From: JBDTNL01 sp039933785
Lineage (GTDB): Bacteria; Acidobacteriota; Thermoanaerobaculia; Multivoradales; JAGPDF01
Assembly (NCBI GenBank): GCA_039933785.1
Contig: JBDTNL010000088.1
Span: forward strand, 1-13,133
DNA length: 13,133 nucleotides
Reading direction: 5' to 3'
Shown: in pieces, positions 6,782-13,133 of the stretch
Numbering within the stretch: the stretch's first letter is position 1
Layout of the letters: every line of letters starts with the position of its first letter
Notes under the pieces: model-generated
What the model was told of the DNA's origin: nothing
What the model saw: the letters and a program-made list of their open reading frames with translations, nothing else
Databases searched by the model: none
Translations under genes and position numbers: made by a program

Positions 6782-7884
6782 GCCACGGCCTCTCCAGCGA
6801 GCGACCGGGCCGGCAGGGCGATCTTGACCGCGAAGCCGCGACCGGGCGAGGTTTCGATGGTCAGGCTCTGGTTGTCGCCGTAGAGATGATGCAGGCGCGC
6901 CCGCACATTGGCCAGGCCGACGCCGGCACGGAGCTGTTCGGCGTCGGCGCCGGGGCCGTCGTCGCTGACCGTGATCTCCAGCACATCGCCGGAAACCCGG
7001 GCCGCGAGCTCGAGATGCAGGGGGGCCATCGATCGGGTCACGCCGTGACGTACGCAATTTTCGACCAACGGTTGCAGGACGAGGGCCGGCACGGCGCAGG
7101 CGAGGGCCGATGACGGGATGCGGGTGGTGACCTGGAGGCGCTCGGCGTAGCGCGCGCGCTCGATCTCGAGATAGCGGGCGGTGACCTCGACCTCCTCCTC
7201 CAGGCGCACCTCGGCCCGCTCCTGGCTCTGCAGGGAGTAGCGCAGCAGATCGCCCAGGCGGGCGATCATGCGGCGCGACGCCGCGGCGTCGTGGTCGACC
7301 AGGGCCGAGATGGTATTCAAAGTGTTGAACAGGAAATGCGGCGCCAGCTGCGATTCGAGCGCCTGCAGGCGGGCGCGCTCGAGCTGGGTCTCCTGGCGGG
7401 CCAGGCTCAGCGTCTTCTCCTGCAGATTGGTGTAGAACTCCCAGGCGTAGGCGAGGCCGGCCATGGTCCAGTACATGGCCATCGAGGCCTCGAGGTTGAA
7501 GGCGATCGAGAACTGGATAGTGCTCCAGACCGAGAGCTGGCCGTACTCCCCCGGCCGCCGGACGTTGAACGCGTAGACCAGCAACTCGACGACAGCCAGA
7601 TGCGCCATCGAGAGCAAGAGGCTCAACCCGAGCTGGATCGGCAGACTGCGCTTCCACGCGCCCCCACCCATCGGCAAACGTCTGGACAGCCTGACGACCA
7701 GAGGCACCAGCGCCGCCCACACGGCAAGGAAGAAGAAATTGACCACGAACGGCATGGTCCAACCGACCGGCCCGTCGCCGTAGCCGAAGGGATCCAGGGC
7801 GACCATCACGGTGGCGAAGAAGGCCGCGAAGGCGACCAGGGCGAGGACCACCAGCAGCACCAAACGCCACCGTTTGAGAAGCAT
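6778..7884 (-). CDS. LytS/YehU-type sensor histidine kinase
   Basis: The 368-residue kinase has four predicted membrane helices in its first 150 residues and no obvious extracellular sensor domain, so it likely senses within or near the membrane. A coiled coil (about 153-180) leads to the His_kinase (PF06580) H-box ESQLAPHFLFNTLNTI with phospho-His near residue 183. The HATPase domain carries the N-box LVLQPLVENCVRHGV, the G1 box SDDGPGA, and G2 GVGLANVRARL. GTSGRG-type G boxes end as TSPGRGFAVKI. I chose ATG 7884 because AGGA lies 8 bases upstream; ATG 7893 and a longer frame from 7986 are alternatives, the latter overlapping the ankyrin gene. It phosphorylates the downstream LytTR regulator. 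It follows the ankyrin gene by 73 bases with no clear promoter between. Confidence 0.94.
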   Translation of the reverse strand: MLLKRWRLVLLVVLALVAFAAFFATVMVALDPFGYGDGPVGWTMPFVVNFFFLAVWAALVPLVVRLSRRLPMGGGAWKRSLPIQLGLSLLLSMAHLAVVELLVYAFNVRRPGEYGQLSVWSTIQFSIAFNLEASMAMYWTMAGLAYAWEFYTNLQEKTLSLARQETQLERARLQALESQLAPHFLFNTLNTISALVDHDAAASRRMIARLGDLLRYSLQSQERAEVRLEEEVEVTARYLEIERARYAERLQVTTRIPSSALACAVPALVLQPLVENCVRHGVTRSMAPLHLELAARVSGDVLEITVSDDGPGADAEQLRAGVGLANVRARLHHLYGDNQSLTIETSPGRGFAVKIALPARSLAGEAVA

Positions 7885-7957
7885 GTTGACCATCCTACGT
7901 CTTGGAGCCGGCTCTCGGACCTTCCAGGGCCCGCATCCTGGATCTCCGATGCCTGAC

Positions 7958-9568
7958 CTAGGACCTCGGCGCGAAGCCGCGCCCACGAAGGTGAGCGGCT
8001 ACCCGACGGCTGCTCAGGGCTTCCGGGGGTGCCCCCCAACGGTTGAACGAGGACTCACGGTCGGCCCCGCGAGCAAGGAGCAGGTCGATGACTGCACAGT
8101 AATCCTCGTCCGCTCGCCGGCAGTGTCGGGAGCCATGCGCAGCCCAGCCGAGCGGTGCGCTGCCGAAGGTGCCATCCCGAAGGAGAACCGGCGCCCCGAG
8201 CTCGATCAAGACACACACCATGCCAGGAAGGCCCGCCCAGGCCGCGGCGTGGAGCGCGGTGCCCCCGCCGGCGCGCTCGCGAGCGAGGTCGAAGCCGAGC
8301 GCCGCCATGAGCCGGACGGCTGCCTCGCGGCCCTGCTCGGCGGCCGAGATAAAGACTGCGCGATCTTCCTCGTCGAGGGCCTCCAGTAGCGCGGGTTCGC
8401 GCTCCAGCACGGCTCGAGCCGCAGCTTCGTCGCCCATCTGGCAGGCGCCTAAGAACTCGTCGCCAGAGCTCAGCACCGAGACATCGCCGCCCCGCTCGCG
8501 GAGCAGCTCGGCAACTTCGAAGTTCCCGTTGCGCACCGCCAGAACGTACGGCGTGCGCCCGTCCGCGCCTCGGGCGTCGACGCGCGCCCCGTGCGCGAGG
8601 AGCATCTCCGCGGCCTCCCGCGAACGGCCGAGTCTCGCGAACTGATGGAGCGGCACCTCGGCGCTGACCGAGCTCGGCACATTGGGGTCGGCGCCGTGCT
8701 CCAGGAGCCACTGCATCCCGCGCGTCGCCGACACGCAACTGGGCTGAAACTCTTTGTACCCCGAGAGGAAATAGAGCGGCGTGTTGCCGTAGGGCTCTTG
8801 GCGGCCGCTCGGATCGCCGCCGTGCTCGAGCAGGACCTCCAGGCACTCGCGATGATCGAACTCCGCGGCGTGGTACATCGATTCGCCATCGTTCGGTTGC
8901 GCGCCGTGTTCGAGCAGCAGACGAACCACCGCCGCGTTGCCCGCGTAGCAGGCGCGAAAGAGCGCCGAGAGCTTGGACTTCGCGGAGTCGCCGTCGTAGA
9001 GCGTGTAGGCGTTCGGATCGGCCCCCGCGGCGAGCAGGAGCTCGACGGAACGCCGAATCCCGCTCGCAATCTCCGGGCTCACCCGGTGCAAGGGCGAGCC
9101 GCTGGCATAGAGGATCGGCTGCCAGCCGGCTTCGCCGTGGGGGGCGGTGGCAGCAACGCCACCGGCCAGAAGCTCGCCCACGCGCCAATCGCGTCCGGCG
9201 GCGCAGGCGCTCCACAGGTCGACATCCGCCGCCGCCGGCCAACGCTCCAGGACTCGCTCGGCGGCCCGCCGATCGTTCTCGCGCACCGCTGCCAGGAACT
9301 GGTCGGCGTGAACGCCGAGCGGCTGCCTGCCGTCGATCTCTACCAGAAGCTTCGTCCAGCTCACCGAGCCCTGTTCCCGGGCCACGGCATGCTGGGCGTC
9401 GGCGAGCCGGGCCTCGAGCCCCAGCTCGTCAGCGGAGAGGCCGCGCAGACGGGGTACGTCGCGCAACCGGGAGAGAGCGGCGGTCTCGCCGCGACGGGCG
9501 GCGCGCAGCAGATCCTTGGCGCGCTTGCGCAGAAATTCGAGACTCGGGGCTTCGGGCTGGGTGCTCAT
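7958..9568 (-). CDS. Ankyrin-repeat protein
   Basis: This 536-residue soluble protein begins with a helical segment (SLEFLRKRAKDLLRAARRGE ... ALSRLRDVPRL) that is common at the N terminus of bacterial ankyrin proteins, followed by repeats through to the end. Recognisable units include VELLLAAGADPNAYT, VVRLLLEHGAQPND, CLEVLLEHGGDPSG, MQWLLEHGADPNVP, AAEMLLAHGARVDAR, GRTPYVLAVRNGNFEVAELLRERG and GGTALHAAAWAGLPGMVCVLIELGAP. No signal peptide, membrane helix or enzyme domain is visible, so it is probably a cytoplasmic protein-protein interaction scaffold. GGAGG 7 bases upstream fixes the start. The partner is unknown. It lies directly upstream of the two-component pair on the same strand, which may mean shared transcription. 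Confidence 0.92.
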   Translation of the reverse strand: MSTQPEAPSLEFLRKRAKDLLRAARRGETAALSRLRDVPRLRGLSADELGLEARLADAQHAVAREQGSVSWTKLLVEIDGRQPLGVHADQFLAAVRENDRRAAERVLERWPAAADVDLWSACAAGRDWRVGELLAGGVAATAPHGEAGWQPILYASGSPLHRVSPEIASGIRRSVELLLAAGADPNAYTLYDGDSAKSKLSALFRACYAGNAAVVRLLLEHGAQPNDGESMYHAAEFDHRECLEVLLEHGGDPSGRQEPYGNTPLYFLSGYKEFQPSCVSATRGMQWLLEHGADPNVPSSVSAEVPLHQFARLGRSREAAEMLLAHGARVDARGADGRTPYVLAVRNGNFEVAELLRERGGDVSVLSSGDEFLGACQMGDEAAARAVLEREPALLEALDEEDRAVFISAAEQGREAAVRLMAALGFDLARERAGGGTALHAAAWAGLPGMVCVLIELGAPVLLRDGTFGSAPLGWAAHGSRHCRRADEDYCAVIDLLLARGADRESSFNRWGAPPEALSSRRVAAHLRGRGFAPRS

Positions 9569-9575
9569 GACACGT

Positions 9576-9580
9576 CCTCC
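9576..9580 (-). promoter_or_regulatory. Strong Shine-Dalgarno of the ankyrin gene
   Basis: GGAGG on the minus strand, 7 bases before ATG 9568, fixes the start of the ankyrin protein. Confidence 0.7.
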
Positions 9581-9693
9581 GTATGCCCGATGTCCGCCGC
9601 GACGGGCCAGAGTGACGTGAGTGTCAGATAAGCGGTACGGCTCAGGTGGGATCGTCCCTTTCCGCGGACCGGCGGCGCCCTGTGCGCGGAAGA

Positions 9694-9725
9694 AAGTATA
9701 GCCGCGAGCGACCGCTCGAGGAGGG
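9694..9725 (-). promoter_or_regulatory. Putative promoter of the ankyrin gene
   Basis: On the minus strand CCCTCCTCGA, 14 bases, CTATACTT, identical in both blocks and in spacing to the element upstream of the ClpX-like gene. TATACT (9700-9695) would start RNA near 9688, giving a leader of about 120 bases. Read on the + strand, GAGGAGGG could instead be a ribosome site before GTG 9731. Confidence 0.45.
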
Positions 9726-9751
9726 GGCCAGTGCTCGCGATGACGGGCATT

Positions 9752-9763
9752 CTGATCGGAGTG
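9752..9763 (+). repeat. Direct repeat CTGATCGGAGTG, copy 1
   Basis: The same 12 bases recur at 9843-9854. Both copies read Leu-Ile-Gly-Val within hydrophobic stretches on the + strand, but in different frames. Confidence 0.5.
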
Positions 9764-9769
9764 GTGATT

Positions 9770-9787
9770 CCGGCGCTCGAGCGCCGG
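9770..9787. repeat. 18-base perfect palindrome
   Basis: CCGGCGCTCGAGCGCCGG is its own reverse complement. It can form a 7-bp stem with a 4-base loop or serve as a symmetric protein site. It lies about 160 bases beyond the peptidase stop and lacks a T-run, so termination is uncertain. Confidence 0.45.
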
Positions 9788-9842
9788 CCTGAGGCGGCGG
9801 GGATGGTCACGACCGAACCAGCGAAGACTCTTCGGCTTCGGC

Positions 9843-9854
9843 CTGATCGGAGTG
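9843..9854 (+). repeat. Direct repeat CTGATCGGAGTG, copy 2
   Basis: Second copy of the 12-base repeat at 9752-9763, 91 bases downstream, followed by codons for a glycine-rich hydrophobic stretch ending in GRWGR and TAG 9888-9890. Confidence 0.5.
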
Positions 9855-9943
9855 TTGGCCGGGATGGTTCTGGGGCGTTGGGGACGCTAGCTCTGCGCGG
9901 GCCGCAGGGAGGGGCGGCTTCGACTCCGCTCAGCCACCGACCT

Positions 9944-11311
9944 CTACTTGCTCCCCGAACGCAGACGCGACAGCAGCAGCGCCACGCGCTTCGCCTGTGG
10001 AGCCAGTGTCGAGAGATCGGCCGTCTCGTCAACCGTGTGACCGCCGGTGCCCTTGAGGCCCAAGGCGTCGAGGGCCATCGGGACCCGGGTGGCGATGAAG
10101 GAGATGTCGGCCGCGCCGGCGTCGCGTGGATCGACGGGCCGGACTTCGCCCATCCCCAGATCGCGGCTCGCTTGGTCAAATAGCGCCAGCAGGCGATGGT
10201 TGCCCTCGGTGGGCGCCATCGGAGGATAGCCCTCGTCGAAGACCAGCTCAGCCGACGTCTGTGGCAGGTGTGCGTCGGCTATCGCACGCATCTTCTTCAC
10301 CGCCATGTCGTGCTGCTCCGGCGACAAGGTCCGCAGGTCGCCGGTGACCACCGCGCCTTGCGCGATCACGTTGTTCTTCCCCGCCACCGTGCCCCTCAGC
10401 TCCGTGGCATCGAAATCGACCGCGGTGCCGCCGATCGCGACTCCGGGATTGAAGGTCAGATACGGCTCGCTCGAAAGCTCGCGGCGGAAGCCGTCGAGGA
10501 TCCGCGCCATCTCGTAGATTGCGCCGTCCCCGTAGCCCTCGACAAAGATCTGCGAGGAGTGCGCAGGCCGGCCGGTGACCTTGAGTGTCCATCCCGAGGC
10601 GCTGCGGCGCGAGATCACGGCGTTTTCGAACTTGCCGTCGCCATCTTCGAAGCCGAGGGCCACGTCGGCGTGCTCGGCGGCGGCCACCAGATCGGCCCGC
10701 GCCAGGGAAAGCGGCGTGCCCGAGTCCTCTTCGTCGCCCATCAAGACCGCGGTCACCGACAGGCGATCGAGCTCTCCCGCATCGCGCAACGCCCGCAGGG
10801 CGAGCAGCATGATCACATCGCCGCCCTTCATGTCGTTTACCCCCGGTCCCTTGGCCCGCGCCGGCGACCCGGGCAGGGTCTCGAATCGCTGGAACGGACT
10901 GTCCTTCTCGAACACGGTGTCGAGATGACCGATGAGCAGGACCTTCGGCGCTCCCGCCTTGGCGCTCTTGCGCTCCGCCACCAGGTGCCCCGCCCGGTTG
11001 AAAGCGTTGCCGTCGACCCAACGGACGGTGAACCCCAGACCCTCGAACTCGGTGCGAAAAATCGCGCCCACCGCGCGCACGCCCGCGAAGTTCATCGTCC
11101 CGCTGTTCATGTTCACCACTTGCTCGAGCAGCGCGAGCGAGCCCGCCGCATGCTCGTCCACGGCGGCCACGAGTCGTTGCTCGGTCTTCGACAGCGGCGA
11201 GCTCGCGGCGGTCCCTGGCGTACTCGCCATCAGCACGAGCAAGCCGAACAGCAAAGGTGCCATGGCGACGACCGAGGATAGACAAGAGGACGAGTCAGCG
11301 GGTGCGCTCAT
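9944..11311 (-). CDS. Exported M20 metallopeptidase (glutamate carboxypeptidase-like)
   Basis: This 455-residue protein has an N-terminal hydrophobic core (MAPLLFGLLVLMASTPGTAAS) that looks like a signal peptide, so it probably acts in the periplasm. It is a di-zinc M20 peptidase: LLIGHLDTVF gives His129 and Asp131, GPGVNDMKGG gives bridging Asp160, MGDEEDSGT gives the base and ligand Glu194-Glu195, GFEDGDG offers Glu222, and GTGGHTVDE near the C terminus gives the last His. A Glu at the fourth ligand position matches Pseudomonas carboxypeptidase G2 (Glu200) rather than the Asp of aminoacylases. The dimerisation lobe starts near SGWTLKVTGRPAHSS. The family removes C-terminal Glu or similar residues from peptides or folates. 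ATG 11311 is supported by AGGA/AGG upstream; ATG 11263 is an alternative. It follows the lmf remnant by 33 bases. Confidence 0.92.
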   Translation of the reverse strand: MSAPADSSSCLSSVVAMAPLLFGLLVLMASTPGTAASSPLSKTEQRLVAAVDEHAAGSLALLEQVVNMNSGTMNFAGVRAVGAIFRTEFEGLGFTVRWVDGNAFNRAGHLVAERKSAKAGAPKVLLIGHLDTVFEKDSPFQRFETLPGSPARAKGPGVNDMKGGDVIMLLALRALRDAGELDRLSVTAVLMGDEEDSGTPLSLARADLVAAAEHADVALGFEDGDGKFENAVISRRSASGWTLKVTGRPAHSSQIFVEGYGDGAIYEMARILDGFRRELSSEPYLTFNPGVAIGGTAVDFDATELRGTVAGKNNVIAQGAVVTGDLRTLSPEQHDMAVKKMRAIADAHLPQTSAELVFDEGYPPMAPTEGNHRLLALFDQASRDLGMGEVRPVDPRDAGAADISFIATRVPMALDALGLKGTGGHTVDETADLSTLAPQAKRVALLLSRLRSGSK

Positions 11312-11344
11312 GCTGCCTATCCTACGCGGCGCGGCCCTGGCGGC

Positions 11345-12231
11345 CTACTCCAGCACGCGAACCTGGCCGTCTTCACCGCGCTCTACCTGCGGGGCGAAGG
11401 GTCCAAGTTCCTGTCGCCGCCACCAATCTCCGGTCGCTCGCCTGGCCGCTCGATCCGTGAACCAGTATTGCCAGCGGATCGTCCGCACCGCTTTCGGGAG
11501 AGCACCGACGAAGGGGTCGGCGCGAAAAAGCTCAAGCACGGACGGCTGGCGCTGAAGCAGCGCCACCTCGGTCCGCAGCACCCAGTCGTTCTCGCGCCAA
11601 TCCGCCAACGAGGCGAACCACAGGTTCCATTCGAACCGCGGCTGGTAGGGCGCATAGATGCCGGGAGCCTCGCGGGGGTCCTGCGGCTTGAAGCGGAACC
11701 GATAGGGCACCCAGTGGTGAGCTTCACGACGCCGGACTCGAGGTAGATCCGGAACCATTCCCAGCGCAGCAGGAACACCGCGGCACCTCCGGGCGGCGTC
11801 GAGGCACCGAGCCCGGGCCGCAGCCCCGAAGGCGCGAGCAGTAGCGCGACCAGACCGGCCTCGAGCAGCATGCTGTCGGACTGGTACGAAGCGAAGACCT
11901 GGAGCAGGCTGAGCGATGACAAGAAGCTCAGCCAGCAAAGCAGAGCGCTCGCCCGCGGCGCCAGATTCAAGAACAGCAGCCCGCTGGCGATTGCGCCGGC
12001 CAGGCAAACTCCGACCAGCGCGGTGTCGCTGCTCCCCATCCAATGCAGGGTGGGTATCCGCCAGAACCGCGCCGCGCCCGGCAGTGCCTCCGTCACGCGT
12101 CCGAGAAACTCTCCCGCGGGCAAGATGCCGTGCTCACCGACCAGGCCGAGAATTTGGAACAGCAGTGAGACGAATGCGGAGAGATAGATCAGCGCCAACG
12201 CGCGCAGGAAGAGCCAGCGCGGCCAGAGCAT
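11345..12231 (-). pseudogene. Lipase maturation factor (LMF1-like), internally deleted and frameshifted
   Basis: The N-terminal part (ATG 12231 to about 11710, 174 residues) reads as the start of a bacterial lipase maturation factor: WPRWLFLRALALIYLSAF, ILGLVGEHGILPA, RFWRIPTLHW and FRIYLESGVVKLTTG are typical. The C-terminal part continues in another frame (about 11722 to stop 11345): WVPYRFRFKPQDP, APYQPRFEWNLWFASL and RATGDWWRRQELGPF are the hallmark LMF C-terminal domain. At the junction both frames share the same bases, and the middle of the family (further membrane helices and a loop, roughly 180-200 residues by my recollection of family length near 480-500) is missing. Neither part can make a normal protein. 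The break could be a true deletion or an assembly collapse. It lies 11 bases past vapC and 33 bases before the peptidase gene. Confidence 0.85.
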
Positions 12232-12242
12232 CGCGGTGAGTC

Positions 12243-12665
12243 TCAGCTTCCGCCGCGCACGGCGACGACGCGACTCCCGAGCCGCACGACCCAGGGCGTC
12301 GTCGTGCGCTCGGCCGTCAGTAGCGGCAGATCGTGCTCGAGGGCCAGTTGGATGTACACCGAGTCGTAGAGCGTCGCGCCGAAGTCCAAAGCGACCTCGA
12401 GGACTCGTCGGCGATCCGGTTCAACCACCTCGAGATCGGCATCGAGATGGAGGTCGAAGATCTCGCGCGCCAGATCGGTGTCGATCTCTCCTCGCCGGGC
12501 GTATGTCCGCAGCACGTTGCCGAACTCCCAAAAATGCAAGCCCGGGACGACACAGCGGATCTTGCCCGCCGCCAGCCGATCGCGGTAGACCCGCGCCTCG
12601 TGAGCGAACGACTCCGGCAGGTACCACGCAATGGCCACGCTGGTATCTAGGACCATGACCTGCAT
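12243..12665 (-). CDS. vapC: PIN-domain toxin VapC
   Basis: This 140-residue protein is a PIN-domain ribonuclease. VLDTSVAIAWYLPE provides Asp7, FWEFGNVL provides Glu47, and ATLYDSVYIQLALEHDLPLLTAE provides Asp101 and the final acidic residue (Glu119, where Asp is commoner). These coordinate Mg2+ or Mn2+ for RNA cleavage. VapC toxins typically cut tRNA or rRNA when freed from VapB. ATG 12665 is 6 bases past the antitoxin stop, the usual toxin-second arrangement; ATG 12656 is an alternative start. All catalytic positions look intact, so it should be active. Its RNA target is unknown. Confidence 0.93.
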   Translation of the reverse strand: MQVMVLDTSVAIAWYLPESFAHEARVYRDRLAAGKIRCVVPGLHFWEFGNVLRTYARRGEIDTDLAREIFDLHLDADLEVVEPDRRRVLEVALDFGATLYDSVYIQLALEHDLPLLTAERTTTPWVVRLGSRVVAVRGGS

Positions 12666-12671
12666 CCGGGC

Positions 12672-12911
12672 TCAGGTCCGTTCCCGGTCCGCCCGCAGAA
12701 GATCGCTCGGCGACTCACGCAACGTCAGACGGCTGGTTCGCCGCTCGAGCATCGAAAGCCGCGATCGATAAGCCTCGCGACGCTTCTGCCCGGTCTTGTG
12801 TTCGACGTAAACACGTAAGGCCTCCTCGATGACCGCGCGCTTCGAGCGAGCCCCGGAGAGTTTCAGGGCCTCCTCCACGAGCGCTTCGTTGAGCACGATG
12901 TTGGTTCGCAT
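12672..12911 (-). CDS. vapB: VapB-type antitoxin
   Basis: This 79-residue protein starts MRTNIVLNEALVEEAL and continues KLSGARSKRAVIEEALR, the ribbon-helix-helix pattern of Pfam PF09957 antitoxins. Its basic, disordered tail (RREAYRSRLSMLERRTSRL) would wrap the toxin. It should bind the VapC encoded 6 bases downstream and repress its own promoter. In-frame ATGs at 12911, 12917 and 12923 compete as starts and none has a clear ribosome site; I chose 12911 because family members begin with MRTNI. The frame stays open to 13130, but that part is antisense to typA and lacks family similarity. A 15-base palindrome overlaps the ATG at 12923. Confidence 0.88.
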   Translation of the reverse strand: MRTNIVLNEALVEEALKLSGARSKRAVIEEALRVYVEHKTGQKRREAYRSRLSMLERRTSRLTLRESPSDLLRADRERT

Positions 12912-12922
12912 ACACATCAGCA

Positions 12923-12937
12923 TACACCCTGGGTGTA
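12923..12937. promoter_or_regulatory. Likely VapB operator
   Basis: TACACCC-T-GGGTGTA has perfect 7-base arms around a single base. It lies immediately upstream of the vapB start and overlaps the most upstream ATG candidate. Ribbon-helix-helix antitoxins repress their operons by binding such symmetric sites, so autoregulation is the likely role. Confidence 0.6.
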
Positions 12938-12967
12938 CAGACTCGCACAAGACTCCGCGAGGAGACG

Positions 12968-12976
12968 TGCTACTGT
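12968..12976 (+). promoter_or_regulatory. Possible extended -10 for typA
   Basis: TGCTACTGT matches the extended -10 form TGnTAnnnT. It would give a leader of about 80 bases before the typA start. The -35 region is poor (CAAGAC), so this is only a candidate. Confidence 0.3.
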
Positions 12977-13065
12977 GCGTCCACCGCAGGACACCCGCAT
13001 CGATTCGAGATCGGCCGGGTTTTCGCGCCAACTTCCCAAGTCGGACCCAAAGAAGGACGTGTTTT

Positions 13066-13133
<68 letters not shown>

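Larger units (their letters stand above)
9569..9943. other. Gap of 375 bases between peptidase and ankyrin genes
   Basis: I see no intact gene here. The gap contains the ankyrin promoter candidate and leader (about 120 bases), an 18-base perfect palindrome, a 12-base direct repeat, and a + strand stretch (9731-9890) that reads as two hydrophobic segments only if one base is shifted. It may therefore hold the remnant of a small membrane-protein gene. Confidence 0.5.

Noticed and set aside
6029..6883. A 284-codon + strand open frame
   Set aside because: It is antisense to the LytTR regulator and shows no family resemblance.
6008..7870. A single 620-codon open frame covering the response regulator and much of the kinase
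   Set aside because: The upstream 363 codons are an Arg/Ala/Pro-rich shadow of the kinase, which has clear motifs in another frame. The regulator starts at ATG 6781.
9613..9626. TGAC-N6-GTCA as an operator in the ankyrin leader
   Set aside because: Four-base arms are too short to stand out from chance in this length.
8591..9631. A 346-codon + strand open frame
   Set aside because: It is antisense to the ankyrin gene, whose repeats and ribosome site are unambiguous. High GC explains the lack of stops.
10196..11281. Long open frames opposite the M20 peptidase on the + strand (361 codons) and in another minus frame (345 codons)
   Set aside because: Composition is typical of shadow frames, with no recognisable motif; the M20 frame carries all metal ligands.

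Overview
The window is GC-rich bacterial DNA with tightly packed genes, many GTG/ATG starts with recognisable Shine-Dalgarno sites, and no phage, transposon, tRNA, rRNA or CRISPR signal that I can see. The gene set suggests a free-living environmental bacterium. It includes a membrane protein paired with a small winged-helix regulator, a GT-C glycosyltransferase, a LytS/LytTR-type two-component pair, a long ankyrin protein and a lipase-maturation-factor relative. An acidobacterial or deltaproteobacterial/myxobacterial-like lineage would fit, but the sequence alone does not settle the phylum.

Layout. Bases 1-1571 (+ strand) hold the end of a multi-pass membrane protein, an overlapping winged-helix regulator, and an anchored exported protein with a CxxxCH motif. 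They meet a long minus-strand block head-on at about 1572-1585, where a GC hairpin lies. The minus block runs from 12911 down to 1586. In transcription order it contains vapB-vapC, a broken lipase-maturation-factor gene, an M20 carboxypeptidase with an export signal, a gap of about 375 bases, an ankyrin-repeat protein, a sensor kinase and LytTR response regulator joined by an ATGA overlap, a lower-GC PH-like membrane protein, a divergent ClpX-like AAA+ ATPase, a GT39-like glycosyltransferase, and a YbaK-type editing deacylase. At the right edge the first 22 codons of typA/bipA start on the + strand, divergent from vapBC.

How the genes may work together. The clearest functional units are the membrane protein with its winged-helix regulator, the kinase with its response regulator, the toxin-antitoxin pair with a palindrome over its own start, and the glycosyltransferase-ybaK pair spaced by 7 bases. 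vapBC, the lmf remnant and the peptidase are spaced by 6, 11 and 33 bases and may share a transcript.

The items I would look at first are these. (1) The lipase-maturation-factor gene has lost its middle and changed frame. (2) The ClpX-like ATPase lacks the zinc finger, the ClpP-docking IGF loop and the pore-loop tyrosine. (3) A two-part sequence, CCCTCCTCGA-N14-CTATACTT, occurs with identical spacing upstream of the ClpX-like gene and the ankyrin gene. (4) A CxxxCH motif sits just outside the membrane anchor of an uncharacterised protein. I found no convincing large novel system; these are individual oddities.
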